Below, piece after piece: positions 1-6,595 of a DNA stretch of 18,035 bases (the stretch's first letter is position 1; the number at the start of each line of letters is the position of its first letter). Source of the DNA: Candidatus Lloydbacteria bacterium RIFCSPLOWO2_02_FULL_54_12 (lineage in GTDB: Bacteria; Patescibacteriota; Minisyncoccia; Phycocordibacterales; UBA6899); assembly GCA_001819095.1 (NCBI GenBank), contig MHLS01000006.1, forward strand, positions 1 to 18,035, in the 5' to 3' direction. The position numbers were made by a program, and so were the translations under genes. The notes beneath the pieces are model-generated. The model was not told where the DNA came from, ran no database searches, and saw only the letters and a program-made list of their open reading frames with translations.

Positions 1-1065
1 GGCATCAACGAGTTTCTCGTCGGGCTCCGTGAAGAGCGTCTCGTCGCCTCCGCCCTGCTTCCTCGACTGGTTGCTTTGGCCGCGTTCTTTCGTCTGACCC
101 GTTCCCCGACCTCCATCGGGAAAACCGGATGCGATGACGGTGATCTTGATCTCTCCTTTCCGAAGCTTCGGATCGATGATCGCCCCGAAGATGACCTTTG
201 CGTTGGTGTCGACCGACTCGGTGATGACCTTTGCCGCTTCCTGGATCTCGTTCATGGTCATGTCGTCGCTTCCCGCAATTGCAAAGAGGACGCCGCGTGC
301 GCCGTTGATGGAGATATCGAGGAGGGGAGAGTTGATCGCCATCTTCGCCGCTTCGACGGCGCGATCTTCGCCGGAGGCAATGCCTATCCCCATGAGTGCC
401 GTTCCCGCGTCGGTTAATACCGCGCGAATGTCCGCAAAGTCGACGTTGATGAGCCCCGGAGTGGTGATGAGGTCGGAGATGCCTTCGACCGCTTGCCGGA
501 GAACCTCGTCGCACTGCGCGAACGCGGAGAGGAGCGTGGTGTCTTTGGAGGTGTTCAGAAGTTTGTCGTTCGGAATGATGATGAGCGCGTCAACTTCGTT
601 CTCGAGCGCTTCAAGACCTTTTTCTGCGACCTGCATGCGTTGTGCGCCCTCGAAGAAGAACGGCTTGGTAACGACGGCGATAGTGAGTGCGCCCTGTTCG
701 CGTGCCGTCCTTGCGATGATGGGTGACGCACCGGTCCCTGTGCCGCCCCCCATTCCGCTTGCAATGAAGACCATGTCGGCGCCCTTGAGCGCCTCCTGTA
801 TCTCCTCTTTGGTCTCTTCGGCCGCGCGCCGTCCGAGCTCCGGATTCATGCCCGTACCGAGTCCGCGGGTAAGGTTCTTTCCGATATGGATCTTCCTTGT
901 TGCAAGCGAGTTATGCAGGTCTTGTGCGTCGGTGTTGGCGACGATGAATTCGACGCCCGTCACTTTTGAACGCACCATGTGGTTGATCGCATTGCGCCCC
1001 GAGCCGCCGGGCCCAACGACTTTGATCCGCGCGAATGCTTGAATCTCCGGGTTCACTTTTGGCAT
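1..1065 (-). CDS. ftsZ: Cell division GTPase FtsZ, 3' end outside the window
   Basis: Tubulin-like GTPase that polymerises into the cytokinetic ring. Reading the minus strand from ATG at 1065 gives 355 uninterrupted codons to the window edge. The tubulin signature GGGTGTG is at about residues 106-112, followed by IIIPNDKLL and by the catalytic T7-loop block NVDFADIRAVLTDAG, then ALMGIG. This start is chosen because the N-terminus MPKVNPEIQAFARIKVVG leads directly into the first nucleotide-binding loop. That loop reads GPGGSGRN, where GVGG(G/A)GGN is usual, so it carries a Pro and an Arg at normally small or hydrophobic positions. The last residues seen (FTEPDEKL) are already the acidic C-terminal linker, so only the linker and tail are missing. 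No SD precedes the ATG. ftsA lies upstream on the same strand, separated by 232 nt that hold a separate promoter. Confidence 0.97.
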   Translation of the reverse strand, partial: MPKVNPEIQAFARIKVVGPGGSGRNAINHMVRSKVTGVEFIVANTDAQDLHNSLATRKIHIGKNLTRGLGTGMNPELGRRAAEETKEEIQEALKGADMVFIASGMGGGTGTGASPIIARTAREQGALTIAVVTKPFFFEGAQRMQVAEKGLEALENEVDALIIIPNDKLLNTSKDTTLLSAFAQCDEVLRQAVEGISDLITTPGLINVDFADIRAVLTDAGTALMGIGIASGEDRAVEAAKMAINSPLLDISINGARGVLFAIAGSDDMTMNEIQEAAKVITESVDTNAKVIFGAIIDPKLRKGEIKITVIASGFPDGGRGTGQTKERGQSNQSRKQGGGDETLFTEPDEKLVDA

Positions 1066-1081
1066 AATAATGGGCAATTTC

Positions 1082-1103
1082 CGGCCCCGCTCGCGGGGGG
1101 CCG
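1082..1103 (-). promoter_or_regulatory. GC-rich hairpin in the ftsZ 5' leader
   Basis: CGGCCCC (1082-1088) and GGGGCCG (1097-1103) form a perfect 7-bp stem around an 8-nt loop. It ends 16 nt upstream of the ftsZ ATG and lies downstream of the putative promoter, so it should be in the mRNA leader. There is no T-tract, so it is not a standard terminator. A translational or stability role is inference. Confidence 0.4.
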
Positions 1104-1124
1104 TGTTAGGTCGATAATGATGAG

Positions 1125-1133
1125 AGTATAGCA
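1125..1133 (-). promoter_or_regulatory. Extended -10 promoter for ftsZ
   Basis: On the minus strand TGCTATACT is an extended -10 (TGn plus TATACT, 5 of 6 to consensus). The best -35 is only TTCCAA at 16 bp. Transcription would begin near 1118 and give a leader of about 53 nt. TGCTATACT occurs again at 13911-13919 in front of the MBL gene, so it appears to be a preferred promoter form here. Confidence 0.55.
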
Positions 1134-1213
1134 AAAAACGGTGTTTTTGGAATGGCAAGGAGAGCACAGAAACGAAAATCAAAATGAGAACAGGGAAATG
1201 TAAAGGCCTCTTG

Positions 1214-1234
1214 GGGGGTGTCGGAACACGCCCC
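1214..1234 (-). other. Hairpin in the ftsA-ftsZ intergenic region
   Basis: GGGGGTGT (1214-1221) pairs with ACAC-G-CCCC (1226-1234), an 8-bp stem with one bulged base and a CGGA loop, 64 nt after the ftsA stop. No T-tract follows on the minus strand, so termination of ftsA here is uncertain. GGCCTC/GAGGCC repeats on either side could close a larger structure. Nothing else was recognised in the 232-nt gap besides the ftsZ promoter and leader hairpin. Confidence 0.3.
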
Positions 1235-1297
1235 GTTCGGGTCGCCCCCGATGCGTTCAAAAGCGCCCGAGAATATGGGTCGGAGGCCGTGTCGGTG

Positions 1298-2479
1298 TCA
1301 GGGGAGAAGTTGTTTGACCAGATTGCCGAAGGACTCTTTGATTCGCGCGAGGATCTGGTCGCCTCCCGAGAGCCCTGTGCGGTCGTTGGTGACCCCCCAG
1401 ATCGCCAAGCCGTAGGCGACGAACCATGAGGTGTCTTTGATCTGCTTCTTGGTCTTTTGGTTGCTTGCGAAGTCGAAGTTGATGAGCGGTATCTTCGAAG
1501 GAAGCCGCATCGCGACTCTTGCGAAGTCTTCGATCGTTTCGATCCCCGATCCGCCGCCGGTGAGGATTATTCCCGCAGGGAGCAACTCATGTTTCCCGAT
1601 CTTCTTCAGATGTGCAATGACCAAGTTGAACATGTCTTCGAGGCGCGAGAGGATGATGTCGTTCAATTTCCTTTTCGGGAATTGGTGGCCGCCATGCCCC
1701 AGCTTGATCGCCTCCGCTTCTTCGAGCGGGATCTTGAGGCCGAGTGCGATGTCGTTCGTGATGTCGGTCGACCCGATGGGGAAGACCTCGAGCGAGACGG
1801 GGATGCCTTCTTCATAGACGACGATGGAAAGCGTTTCGGCGCCGATGTTCGCGAGAATGCATCCCGCCATCTTCTGCGCTTTCGTGAGCGCGACGAACGA
1901 GGCTGCGATGGGCGAAGCGCAAGCGTCAATCGGCTCGATACCCGCTTCCTCCACGGCACGGATCATGTCGTTTAGGTGCTGATCCAAGCAGGTGATGATG
2001 AGGCACTTCGCTTCGAGCTTGAGTCCGCGCATTCCGCTCGGCCGGCCGTATACGCGTTTGCCGTCGATCGTATATTCCACGGGAATGGTGTGGAGTATCT
2101 TCTTGTTCGCGGAGTTCGTGAGATTCTGTTCGCATGCGCGATGCGCGCGCTCGACGTCATTGTCGCCAATCTCGGAATCGGCGCGCGAAATGATCGCCGC
2201 ACCGGTCGTCTGTACTCCTTCGAGACCGACGCCGCCGACGGAAAGATACGCCTCGCGGATACGAATTCCGGACGTTTTTTCGGCCTCCTCGACTGCCGCA
2301 CGGACGCTGCGCACTGTGTCGGCGATGTTCGTGATGTAGCCGTGCCGAAGTCCGCGCGATTCCGCCTTGCCGACGCCGAGAATGTGCGGAAGCCCGAGAG
2401 TGCCCGTGTATTCGGTAATCACCACGCGAACCGTGTTCGTGCCGATATCGACTCCGGTGATGATGCGTTTGCTGGGCAT
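1298..2479 (-). CDS. ftsA: Cell division protein FtsA (actin-like FtsZ membrane anchor)
   Basis: Actin/HSP70-fold ATPase that tethers FtsZ filaments to the membrane and recruits later divisome proteins. The 393-residue product starts MPSKRIITGVDIGTNTV, the phosphate-1 motif of the fold. It continues through the FtsA-specific 1C domain (about residues 80-160) and carries the adenosine motif ILTGGGSGI near the C-terminus. The last residues (ILARIKESFGNLVKQLLP) form the amphipathic helix used for membrane binding. The frame stays open further upstream, but that extension reads through ybeY and is not FtsA-like. The ATG at 2479 has no close SD. A strong AAGGAGG at 2530-2524 lies 5 nt before an in-frame CTG at 2518 that overlaps the ybeY TGA, so a 13-residue longer CTG-started form is possible. 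ybeY-ftsA are probably co-transcribed. Confidence 0.95.
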   Translation of the reverse strand: MPSKRIITGVDIGTNTVRVVITEYTGTLGLPHILGVGKAESRGLRHGYITNIADTVRSVRAAVEEAEKTSGIRIREAYLSVGGVGLEGVQTTGAAIISRADSEIGDNDVERAHRACEQNLTNSANKKILHTIPVEYTIDGKRVYGRPSGMRGLKLEAKCLIITCLDQHLNDMIRAVEEAGIEPIDACASPIAASFVALTKAQKMAGCILANIGAETLSIVVYEEGIPVSLEVFPIGSTDITNDIALGLKIPLEEAEAIKLGHGGHQFPKRKLNDIILSRLEDMFNLVIAHLKKIGKHELLPAGIILTGGGSGIETIEDFARVAMRLPSKIPLINFDFASNQKTKKQIKDTSWFVAYGLAIWGVTNDRTGLSGGDQILARIKESFGNLVKQLLP

Positions 2480-2514
2480 TGATCTGCTTGCGCGAAATCT
2501 CGCCCCCGCATGTT

Positions 2515-2991
2515 TCAGTTCGCCCTCCTTGGTCGAAATGTGTTTTTGATGTGAAACAGGGAGAGCAGTGTCCGCTCTTGCTTCTCCATTATACTCCCAT
2601 GACGGTATCCCTTCAAATGGAGGAGCGCGTGTACAAAAAGAAGCGCGGCAAAAAAACGGAACGATTCGCCCCTTTTGCCGCACGCTCGCCTTGCTTCGCT
2701 CGGATCAAGGACGATCTCGCCGTTCTTGGGGTCAATCGGGAATGCAAGGACGTTCGGGATATAACCCTTCTTGCGGTAGGTGCGATTCAGCCGTCGTGCG
2801 TAGACGTCTCCGGCGAGGACAAGCGAGAGGCGGTATCGCTTTCCTAGCACGCGCTCCTTCATTTGCCGGTACGGGAAAAGCGGCAACCGAGGGTCGCCCT
2901 TTTTGGTGAGGTCGGTCAGCGTGAAGGTGCTAACGGCGGCCTTCGTTTCCGGTCTTTTCCGCGATCTTTCCGAGCTTTTTGAGTCGATCAT
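2515..2991 (-). CDS. ybeY: YbeY-type rRNA maturation endoribonuclease
   Basis: Zinc-dependent endoribonuclease of the UPF0054 family, involved in 16S rRNA 3'-end processing and ribosome quality control. The 158-residue product has the metal motif HALLHLKGYRHG, with H121, H125 and H131 matching the three His ligands of the canonical HGxLHLxGYDH. The canonical Gly and Asp are Ala and Arg here. Upstream YIPNVLAFP matches the family DVLSFP block. ATG 2991 is chosen because AAGGA sits 6 nt upstream; a longer frame to 3018 lacks an SD. The start lies inside rpsU, a 62-nt overlap in another frame that suggests translational coupling. The stop at 2515 is followed 36 nt later by ftsA. Confidence 0.9.
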   Translation of the reverse strand: MIDSKSSERSRKRPETKAAVSTFTLTDLTKKGDPRLPLFPYRQMKERVLGKRYRLSLVLAGDVYARRLNRTYRKKGYIPNVLAFPIDPKNGEIVLDPSEARRACGKRGESFRFFAALLFVHALLHLKGYRHGSIMEKQERTLLSLFHIKNTFRPRRAN

Positions 2992-3184
2992 AGACCTTCC
3001 TTTTTTCCATTGTGACAAGTGCTCGGTTCTTCGTCTTGAGCTTTGAGAGTTTGCGGCTGAAATACCGTCCCGCGCGGACTCGCATCAGGGCCTTCGTGCC
3101 CTGGACGCGCTTCGTAAAGCGCCGGACGAGTGCGGCCCCTGATTCGTTGCCTTGTTTTTTGACCTCGGCGATTACTTTCATCAT
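2930..3184 (-). CDS. rpsU: 30S ribosomal protein bS21
   Basis: Small, very basic ribosomal protein of the 30S platform near the 16S rRNA 3' end. The 84-residue product begins MMKVIAEVKKQGNES and carries the family core ALVRRFTKRVQ, then an Arg/Lys-rich helix and YDRLKKLGK, which resembles the bS21 of other Parcubacteria. Two adjacent ATGs (3184 and 3181) are possible starts. An open frame to 3250 would run into hisS and is not used. The gene has its own promoter directly upstream, placing the predicted transcript start about 1 nt before the ATG, and there is no SD. The C-terminal 20 residues overlap the ybeY start. Confidence 0.9.
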   Translation of the reverse strand: MMKVIAEVKKQGNESGAALVRRFTKRVQGTKALMRVRAGRYFSRKLSKLKTKNRALVTMEKRKVYDRLKKLGKIAEKTGNEGRR

Positions 3185-3191
3185 GGGTGAC

Positions 3192-3220
3192 AATCTAGCA
3201 CAGGGGTCGCTCGATTGCAA
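3192..3220 (-). promoter_or_regulatory. Promoter of rpsU-ybeY-ftsA (leaderless type)
   Basis: Minus strand: TTGCAA (3220-3215), 17-bp spacer, TAGATT (3197-3192), with a TGC extension directly before the -10. Only GTCACCC separates the -10 from ATG 3184, so initiation about 7 nt downstream would start the RNA at or next to the start codon. Confidence 0.6.
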
Positions 3221-3246
3221 CACTCCCACCGCTTCGGGTTCTTCAC

Positions 3247-4638
3247 TCACTTGATATTCTTGATGTAGTCCGAGAGTTTGGCGAGTTTCACCGTATCTTG
3301 CGAGCGGGTCTGCATGTTGCGCACGATCACTGTGCCTTCAAGCGCCTCTTTTTGGCCGAAAATGATGGCGTAGGGGATCTGGAGCTTTTCCGCCGTGCCC
3401 AATTGAGCGGAGAGCGAGTCTTTGTTGAGCGAGTGGGTGACGGGAATGCGCGCACCGCGGAGGATCTCGATGACCTCGAGCGATTTCAATTTTGCCTCGA
3501 AACCGAGCTGGATGAAATAGATCTTCGGCTTTTTCACGATGCGCGGCGTGACCGCTTTGTAGTTCGGCGAGAGGAGCACGCGGTCGACGCCGATCGAACC
3601 ACCCACCGCCGGGACATCCTTCTTGCTTCCTAACTGTTTCGCGAGGTAGTCGTAGCGTCCGCCGCCGGCCAACGCAAGCGGAGCATTTGCCGCCGCCTTG
3701 CGCTCTTCCTTCGCCACCCGCCGGTCTTTTTCTTCCCCCGTCTCTTCCAACTGCGTGGCGTTCTCGGCGAGCGCTTCCGGCGCTACGTCGGGGGCGATCT
3801 CGGCAACTTCGAAGACCGTGTGCGTGTAATAGTCGAGACCGCGGACGAGATGCGGATTGATCCGGTACGTGAGCCGGAGCGCGTCGAGATATTCGAGGAC
3901 TTCCTTGAAATGCGCTTTTGCGGCGGGAGAGAGATGCGCAATCGACTGCGGCGCTTTTTCTTTGAAAGGCTGGCACTCCGCGCTCTTGCAGTCCAAGAGG
4001 CGAAGGGGATTCGCTTTGATGCGCTGTTTGCAGTTGCCGCAGAGCTTGTTGATGTGCTTCCTGTAGTACTGCGTGAGTTCGCGCAGATACGGCACGCGCG
4101 ACTCCTTGTCGCCGATCGAGTTCACGTCGATCATGATGTTCTTCAGTCCGACGTCGTTTAGGATCAGGGCGGTGAGATAGATTACCATCGCGTCGCTTAT
4201 GGACTTCGGCGACCCGATCATCTCGATGCCGAACTGGCGGAACTCGCGGTAGCGTCCGCGCTGGGGGTTGTCGTGGCGGAAGAACGATCCGTAGTAGTAG
4301 AGCTTGATCGGCTGGGATTGCGACTGCATGCCGTGCTCGAGGTACGCGCGCATCACCGGAGCGGTTCCCTCGGGGCGGAGTGCAAGCTTGTCGCCCCCCC
4401 TGGTTTTCAGGGTATACATTTCCTTCCCGACGAGGTCGGTGTCTTCGCCGTTCGTCGAAAGAAAGACCTCCTCGCGTTCCAGCATGGGTATCTCGATAGG
4501 CTGAAAGCCGTAATAAAGCGCCACTTCCGCCGCTTTCTCAAAAAAACCGTGGTATTTATGCTGTTCACTACCGATGATATCGCGCATGCCTTTCGGCGAT
4601 GTCGGCGTCTCTTTTCGCGGCGTTTCTTTTTTTGCCAT
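3247..4638 (-). CDS. hisS: Histidine-tRNA ligase (class II aminoacyl-tRNA synthetase)
   Basis: Charges tRNA-His with histidine in the cytoplasm. The 463-residue protein has motif 1 region GFQPIEIPMLE, LRPEGTAPVMRAY, motif 2 RHDNPQRGRYREFRQFG (about 121-137), the HisRS-specific loop LVRGLDYYTHTVFE (264-277) and motif 3 GGGRYDYLAKQLG (325-337). A C-terminal anticodon-binding domain follows. C200, C203, C217 and C222 form a CxxC...C...C pattern in the insertion domain, which could bind zinc. Between VFEVAE and LALAGGGRYD there is an extra charged, Ala/Glu-rich stretch of roughly 35 residues (about 283-318) that most HisRS lack. The ATG follows the lepB stop by 13 nt, indicating a lepB-hisS operon. 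There is no clear SD. Confidence 0.97.
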   Translation of the reverse strand: MAKKETPRKETPTSPKGMRDIIGSEQHKYHGFFEKAAEVALYYGFQPIEIPMLEREEVFLSTNGEDTDLVGKEMYTLKTRGGDKLALRPEGTAPVMRAYLEHGMQSQSQPIKLYYYGSFFRHDNPQRGRYREFRQFGIEMIGSPKSISDAMVIYLTALILNDVGLKNIMIDVNSIGDKESRVPYLRELTQYYRKHINKLCGNCKQRIKANPLRLLDCKSAECQPFKEKAPQSIAHLSPAAKAHFKEVLEYLDALRLTYRINPHLVRGLDYYTHTVFEVAEIAPDVAPEALAENATQLEETGEEKDRRVAKEERKAAANAPLALAGGGRYDYLAKQLGSKKDVPAVGGSIGVDRVLLSPNYKAVTPRIVKKPKIYFIQLGFEAKLKSLEVIEILRGARIPVTHSLNKDSLSAQLGTAEKLQIPYAIIFGQKEALEGTVIVRNMQTRSQDTVKLAKLSDYIKNIK

Positions 4639-4651
4639 GCTGATCCGGTCG

Positions 4652-5350
4652 TTAGTTGTTAACCGCCCCTGTTCCGTCGGTGCTCACACCCGCATTCGAT
4701 GCTTCAGCGTCGAACGAAGAAATTCCTCCCGGATGAAGCGTGATGACATTGAACGGAAAGAGCCGCAGGAGCGCTTTTCCGCCCATCAGCTTTGCCGGCA
4801 CGGGACCCCAGACGCGTGAGTCGGAACTCTGCGCGCGGTTGTCGCCCATGACGAAATATTCTTCGGAGGAAAGCGTGCGTGAGTATTCATCGGGTTTCTG
4901 ATTCTTGACGTACGGCTCGGTAAGAACGAGCGGGGAAGCGTGCATCGCTCCGGTGATCGACACCGTGCCGTTCGTGATGGAGACCGTCTCCTCGGGGAGC
5001 CCGATGACGCGTTTGATGAAATACTTCGACGGGTCGACGGGGTAGCGCAGGATCACAACGTCGCCGCGTTCGTATTCGCCGACGTATTTCGCGAGTTCGT
5101 TCACGATCAAATACTCGCCGTTGTGGAATGTCGGCAGCATGGAGTTTCCCGACACGACGAACGGCTGGGCGATGAACATCCGAACGGGGATGATGATGAT
5201 CGCCGCGACCAAGGCATAGCGCAGGGTTTCCCCGATCACCCCGCCTCGGCCGTGCGGAGTCCGCTCTTTTTGCGTACTCGAGTCGGCACTTTCTCCCTGT
5301 GTCGGTCGTTCTCCGCTCATCACACCGGTCGAATCGCCAAGAGTGCTCAT
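4652..5350 (-). CDS. lepB: Signal peptidase I
   Basis: Membrane-anchored serine protease that removes signal peptides from exported proteins on the outer face of the membrane. From ATG 5350 the product is 232 residues: a hydrophilic N-terminal tail of about 40, one transmembrane helix (about 42-62, AALVAAIIIIPVR region), then the catalytic domain. SGNSMLPTF contains the nucleophile S70 and YFIKRVIGLP contains the general base K113. MGDNRAQSSDSRVWG (168-182) is family box E. The frame is open to 5458, but that part lies upstream of the promoter at 5388-5360, so ATG 5350 (or ATG 5320) is preferred. The predicted transcript start is only a few nt before this ATG. hisS follows by 13 nt. Confidence 0.94.
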   Translation of the reverse strand: MSTLGDSTGVMSGERPTQGESADSSTQKERTPHGRGGVIGETLRYALVAAIIIIPVRMFIAQPFVVSGNSMLPTFHNGEYLIVNELAKYVGEYERGDVVILRYPVDPSKYFIKRVIGLPEETVSITNGTVSITGAMHASPLVLTEPYVKNQKPDEYSRTLSSEEYFVMGDNRAQSSDSRVWGPVPAKLMGGKALLRLFPFNVITLHPGGISSFDAEASNAGVSTDGTGAVNN

Positions 5351-5359
5351 TTGCGGCTT

Positions 5360-5388
5360 ATCATACGGCAAAAAATGCCTTGACACAA
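5360..5388 (-). promoter_or_regulatory. lepB-hisS promoter
   Basis: Minus strand TTGTGT (5388-5383), 17-bp spacer, TATGAT (5365-5360). The -10 is 9 nt from ATG 5350, predicting a leaderless or 2-3 nt leader mRNA. Its -35 overlaps the -35 of the opposite promoter at 5380-5385. Confidence 0.55.
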
Positions 5389-5408
5389 GTGGTTTATTAT
5401 GATAAAAT
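5380..5408 (+). promoter_or_regulatory. Promoter of the 61-codon gene
   Basis: Perfect TTGACA (5380-5385), 17-bp spacer, TAAAAT (5403-5408). Expected transcript start is near 5415. It overlaps the divergent lepB promoter in the -35 region. Confidence 0.65.
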
Positions 5409-5414
5409 GGTGGT

Positions 5415-5442
5415 CGATGTGAATGTGTGAACGTGCACATCG
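5415..5442 (+). promoter_or_regulatory. 5'-terminal hairpin of the small-gene mRNA
   Basis: CGATGTG (5415-5421) pairs with CACATCG (5436-5442), a perfect 7-bp stem around 14 nt. It begins at the predicted transcript start. A 5'-end stem of this kind can protect an mRNA; that function is inferred. Confidence 0.4.
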
Positions 5443-5478
5443 AAATCGGAAGTATCAACGACCATGGAGAGAAATATC

Positions 5479-5664
5479 ATGCAGAGCAATCATCGTGTCG
5501 TGTCATCGCAACAGAACGGACAAAAGAGCGCCTCGGCAAAGCATCAGGCCGTAAGGGCGCATGTGGCGGGACACCGCGAACGGCCGGGACCGGACACGCG
5601 TGTCATCACGCCCTACGGCATCATGCCGCGCAAAGAAGCGGACGAGTGGGATCATCATCCGTAA
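5479..5664 (+). CDS. Small hypothetical protein, 61 residues
   Basis: Function not recognised. The start is ATG 5479, with GGAGAG 7 nt upstream; an in-frame ATG at 5464 would itself contain that SD. The product is hydrophilic, without a membrane segment or signal peptide. It has a Gln/Ser/Lys/His-rich N-terminal half (QQNGQKSASAKHQ) and a C-terminal block DTRVITPYGIMPRKEADEWD ending in HHP. The gene forms a complete unit: TTGACA promoter, 5' hairpin leader, good SD, ORF, then a rho-independent terminator 14 nt after the stop. This architecture and the GC-rich third positions argue for a real gene. It is divergent from lepB-hisS. Confidence 0.7.
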   Translation: MQSNHRVVSSQQNGQKSASAKHQAVRAHVAGHRERPGPDTRVITPYGIMPRKEADEWDHHP

Positions 5665-5677
5665 CGGGTACGGAAAC

Positions 5678-5711
5678 CGCCCTTGGCCATCACGGCCGGG
5701 GCGTCTTTTTT
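5678..5711 (+). terminator. Rho-independent terminator of the 61-codon gene
   Basis: CGCCC-TT-GGCC (5678-5688) pairs with GGCC-GGGGCG (5694-5703), about 10 bp with one bulge and a 5-nt loop. It is followed by TCTTTTTT (5704-5711). Confidence 0.75.
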
Positions 5712-5729
5712 GTTGACAAGATTATTGGT

Positions 5730-5764
5730 GTGTAATACCCCGCGACTCTGTCGCGGTGATACAC
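5730..5764. repeat. Two-tier inverted repeat between convergent transcripts
   Basis: An inner perfect stem CCGCGAC-TCT-GTCGCGG (5740-5756) is enclosed by GTGTA (5730-5734) and TACAC (5760-5764). It lies between the plus-strand terminator at 5711 and the end of the minus-strand methyltransferase. Without a T-tract it is not a typical terminator; it may be a REP-like element or a protein-binding palindrome. Confidence 0.45.
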
Positions 5765-5798
5765 TAAAGTCAGCATCGGCGGCGGCCGATTCTTCTTC

Positions 5799-5873
5799 CA
5801 AAAAAACACCCCCGGTACCGCGTGCCGAATACCCCGTCGGCCTACCCTCGGGTAAGGACATGCGGTGTGTTTT
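5799..5873 (-). terminator. Probable terminator of the glycosylation operon
   Basis: On the minus strand AAAACACACC at the methyltransferase stop can pair with GGGTGTTTT about 55 nt later, just before seven Ts (5806-5800). Smaller internal hairpins (TACCC-GA-GGGTA and GCCG...CGGC) would shorten the effective loop. The stem is long-range, so confidence is moderate. Confidence 0.4.
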
Positions 5874-6585
5874 ATTTGCCGCGCTTTTCCGCAAAAACGA
5901 CGATACCTGTCCCCAAGGGTAGAGAGAGATGCGGTACGACGAGTGACTCGACGAGGACAACGGCAAAGAGAAGGGCGTTCAAGGGTCGCGACAGGGAAAG
6001 TGCGCCTTCACCCGAGCGGCCCAAGAGACGAACGAACGCCATCGGAAAAAAGAAGAGCATGTTCCAGTAGCTCGCGTAGCACACGCGGAACCCCGCACTC
6101 TCGAGCAGATGCACGAGTTGTTTGCGCGAATAGCGACGATAGTGGTGGTGGAGGACATCGTGTTCGCTCCAGAGCCATTGCCATGCGGGTACCGTAAGCA
6201 CGAGCGAGCCGTCGTCGAAGAGCAGTCCGTGTATAAGCCGAAGGAATGCGCCGTCATCGGGAGTATGTTCGAGGACGTCGAACGCGCAAATGAGCGAGAA
6301 GGAATTTTTTGGGAGAAGCTCGGGGTCTTCGGTCGCTGCAACATCGTCGTACCCTTGCGCGCGGCACCTTTCTCTCGCTTCGGCATCCGGCTCTTGTGCC
6401 GTCACCGTGCCGTACTTTTTGAGCACCGGCAACATTCCGCCGAAACCTGCGCCGAGGTCGAGGATCTTTTCCGTTCGGCGCTCGCGCAGATATCGTCCCA
6501 GTATGCGTCCGACCACGAACGATCGTCCGCGGTACCACCATGAGTGTTCGGCATCGTGGAGGAGTTGAAATGCGTGTTTCTCCAT
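5872..6585 (-). CDS. Class I SAM-dependent methyltransferase with hydrophobic C-terminus
   Basis: The 237-residue protein has the Rossmann-fold SAM site ILDLGAGFGG (41-50), an acidic residue at the end of the next strand (TAQEPD, E65) and the post-II motif CAFDVLEHTPDDGAFL. This is typical of Methyltransf_11/23-type enzymes. The C-terminal third is unusually hydrophobic (MLFFFPMAFVRLLG and LNALLFAVVLVESLVV), suggesting membrane association. The substrate is not predictable; being downstream of gtrA and a PMT-type transferase suggests a lipid-linked or surface sugar. A possible promoter lies 10 nt upstream of the ATG, and there is no SD. The gap to the upstream gene is 73 nt. Confidence 0.8.
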   Translation of the reverse strand: MEKHAFQLLHDAEHSWWYRGRSFVVGRILGRYLRERRTEKILDLGAGFGGMLPVLKKYGTVTAQEPDAEARERCRAQGYDDVAATEDPELLPKNSFSLICAFDVLEHTPDDGAFLRLIHGLLFDDGSLVLTVPAWQWLWSEHDVLHHHYRRYSRKQLVHLLESAGFRVCYASYWNMLFFFPMAFVRLLGRSGEGALSLSRPLNALLFAVVLVESLVVPHLSLPLGTGIVVFAEKRGK

Positions 6586-6595
6586 TGTGGACTTT

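Noticed and set aside
134..1042. 302-residue open frame on the plus strand
   Set aside because: It is antisense to ftsZ, whose minus-strand frame carries the tubulin signature and other FtsZ motifs. The plus translation is Ser/Ala/Met-rich with no recognisable motif.
2480..2683. 68-residue N-terminal extension of ftsA
   Set aside because: It reads through the ybeY 3' end in another frame, and the FtsA fold begins at MPSKRIITGVDIG. Only a 13-residue CTG-started extension remains plausible.
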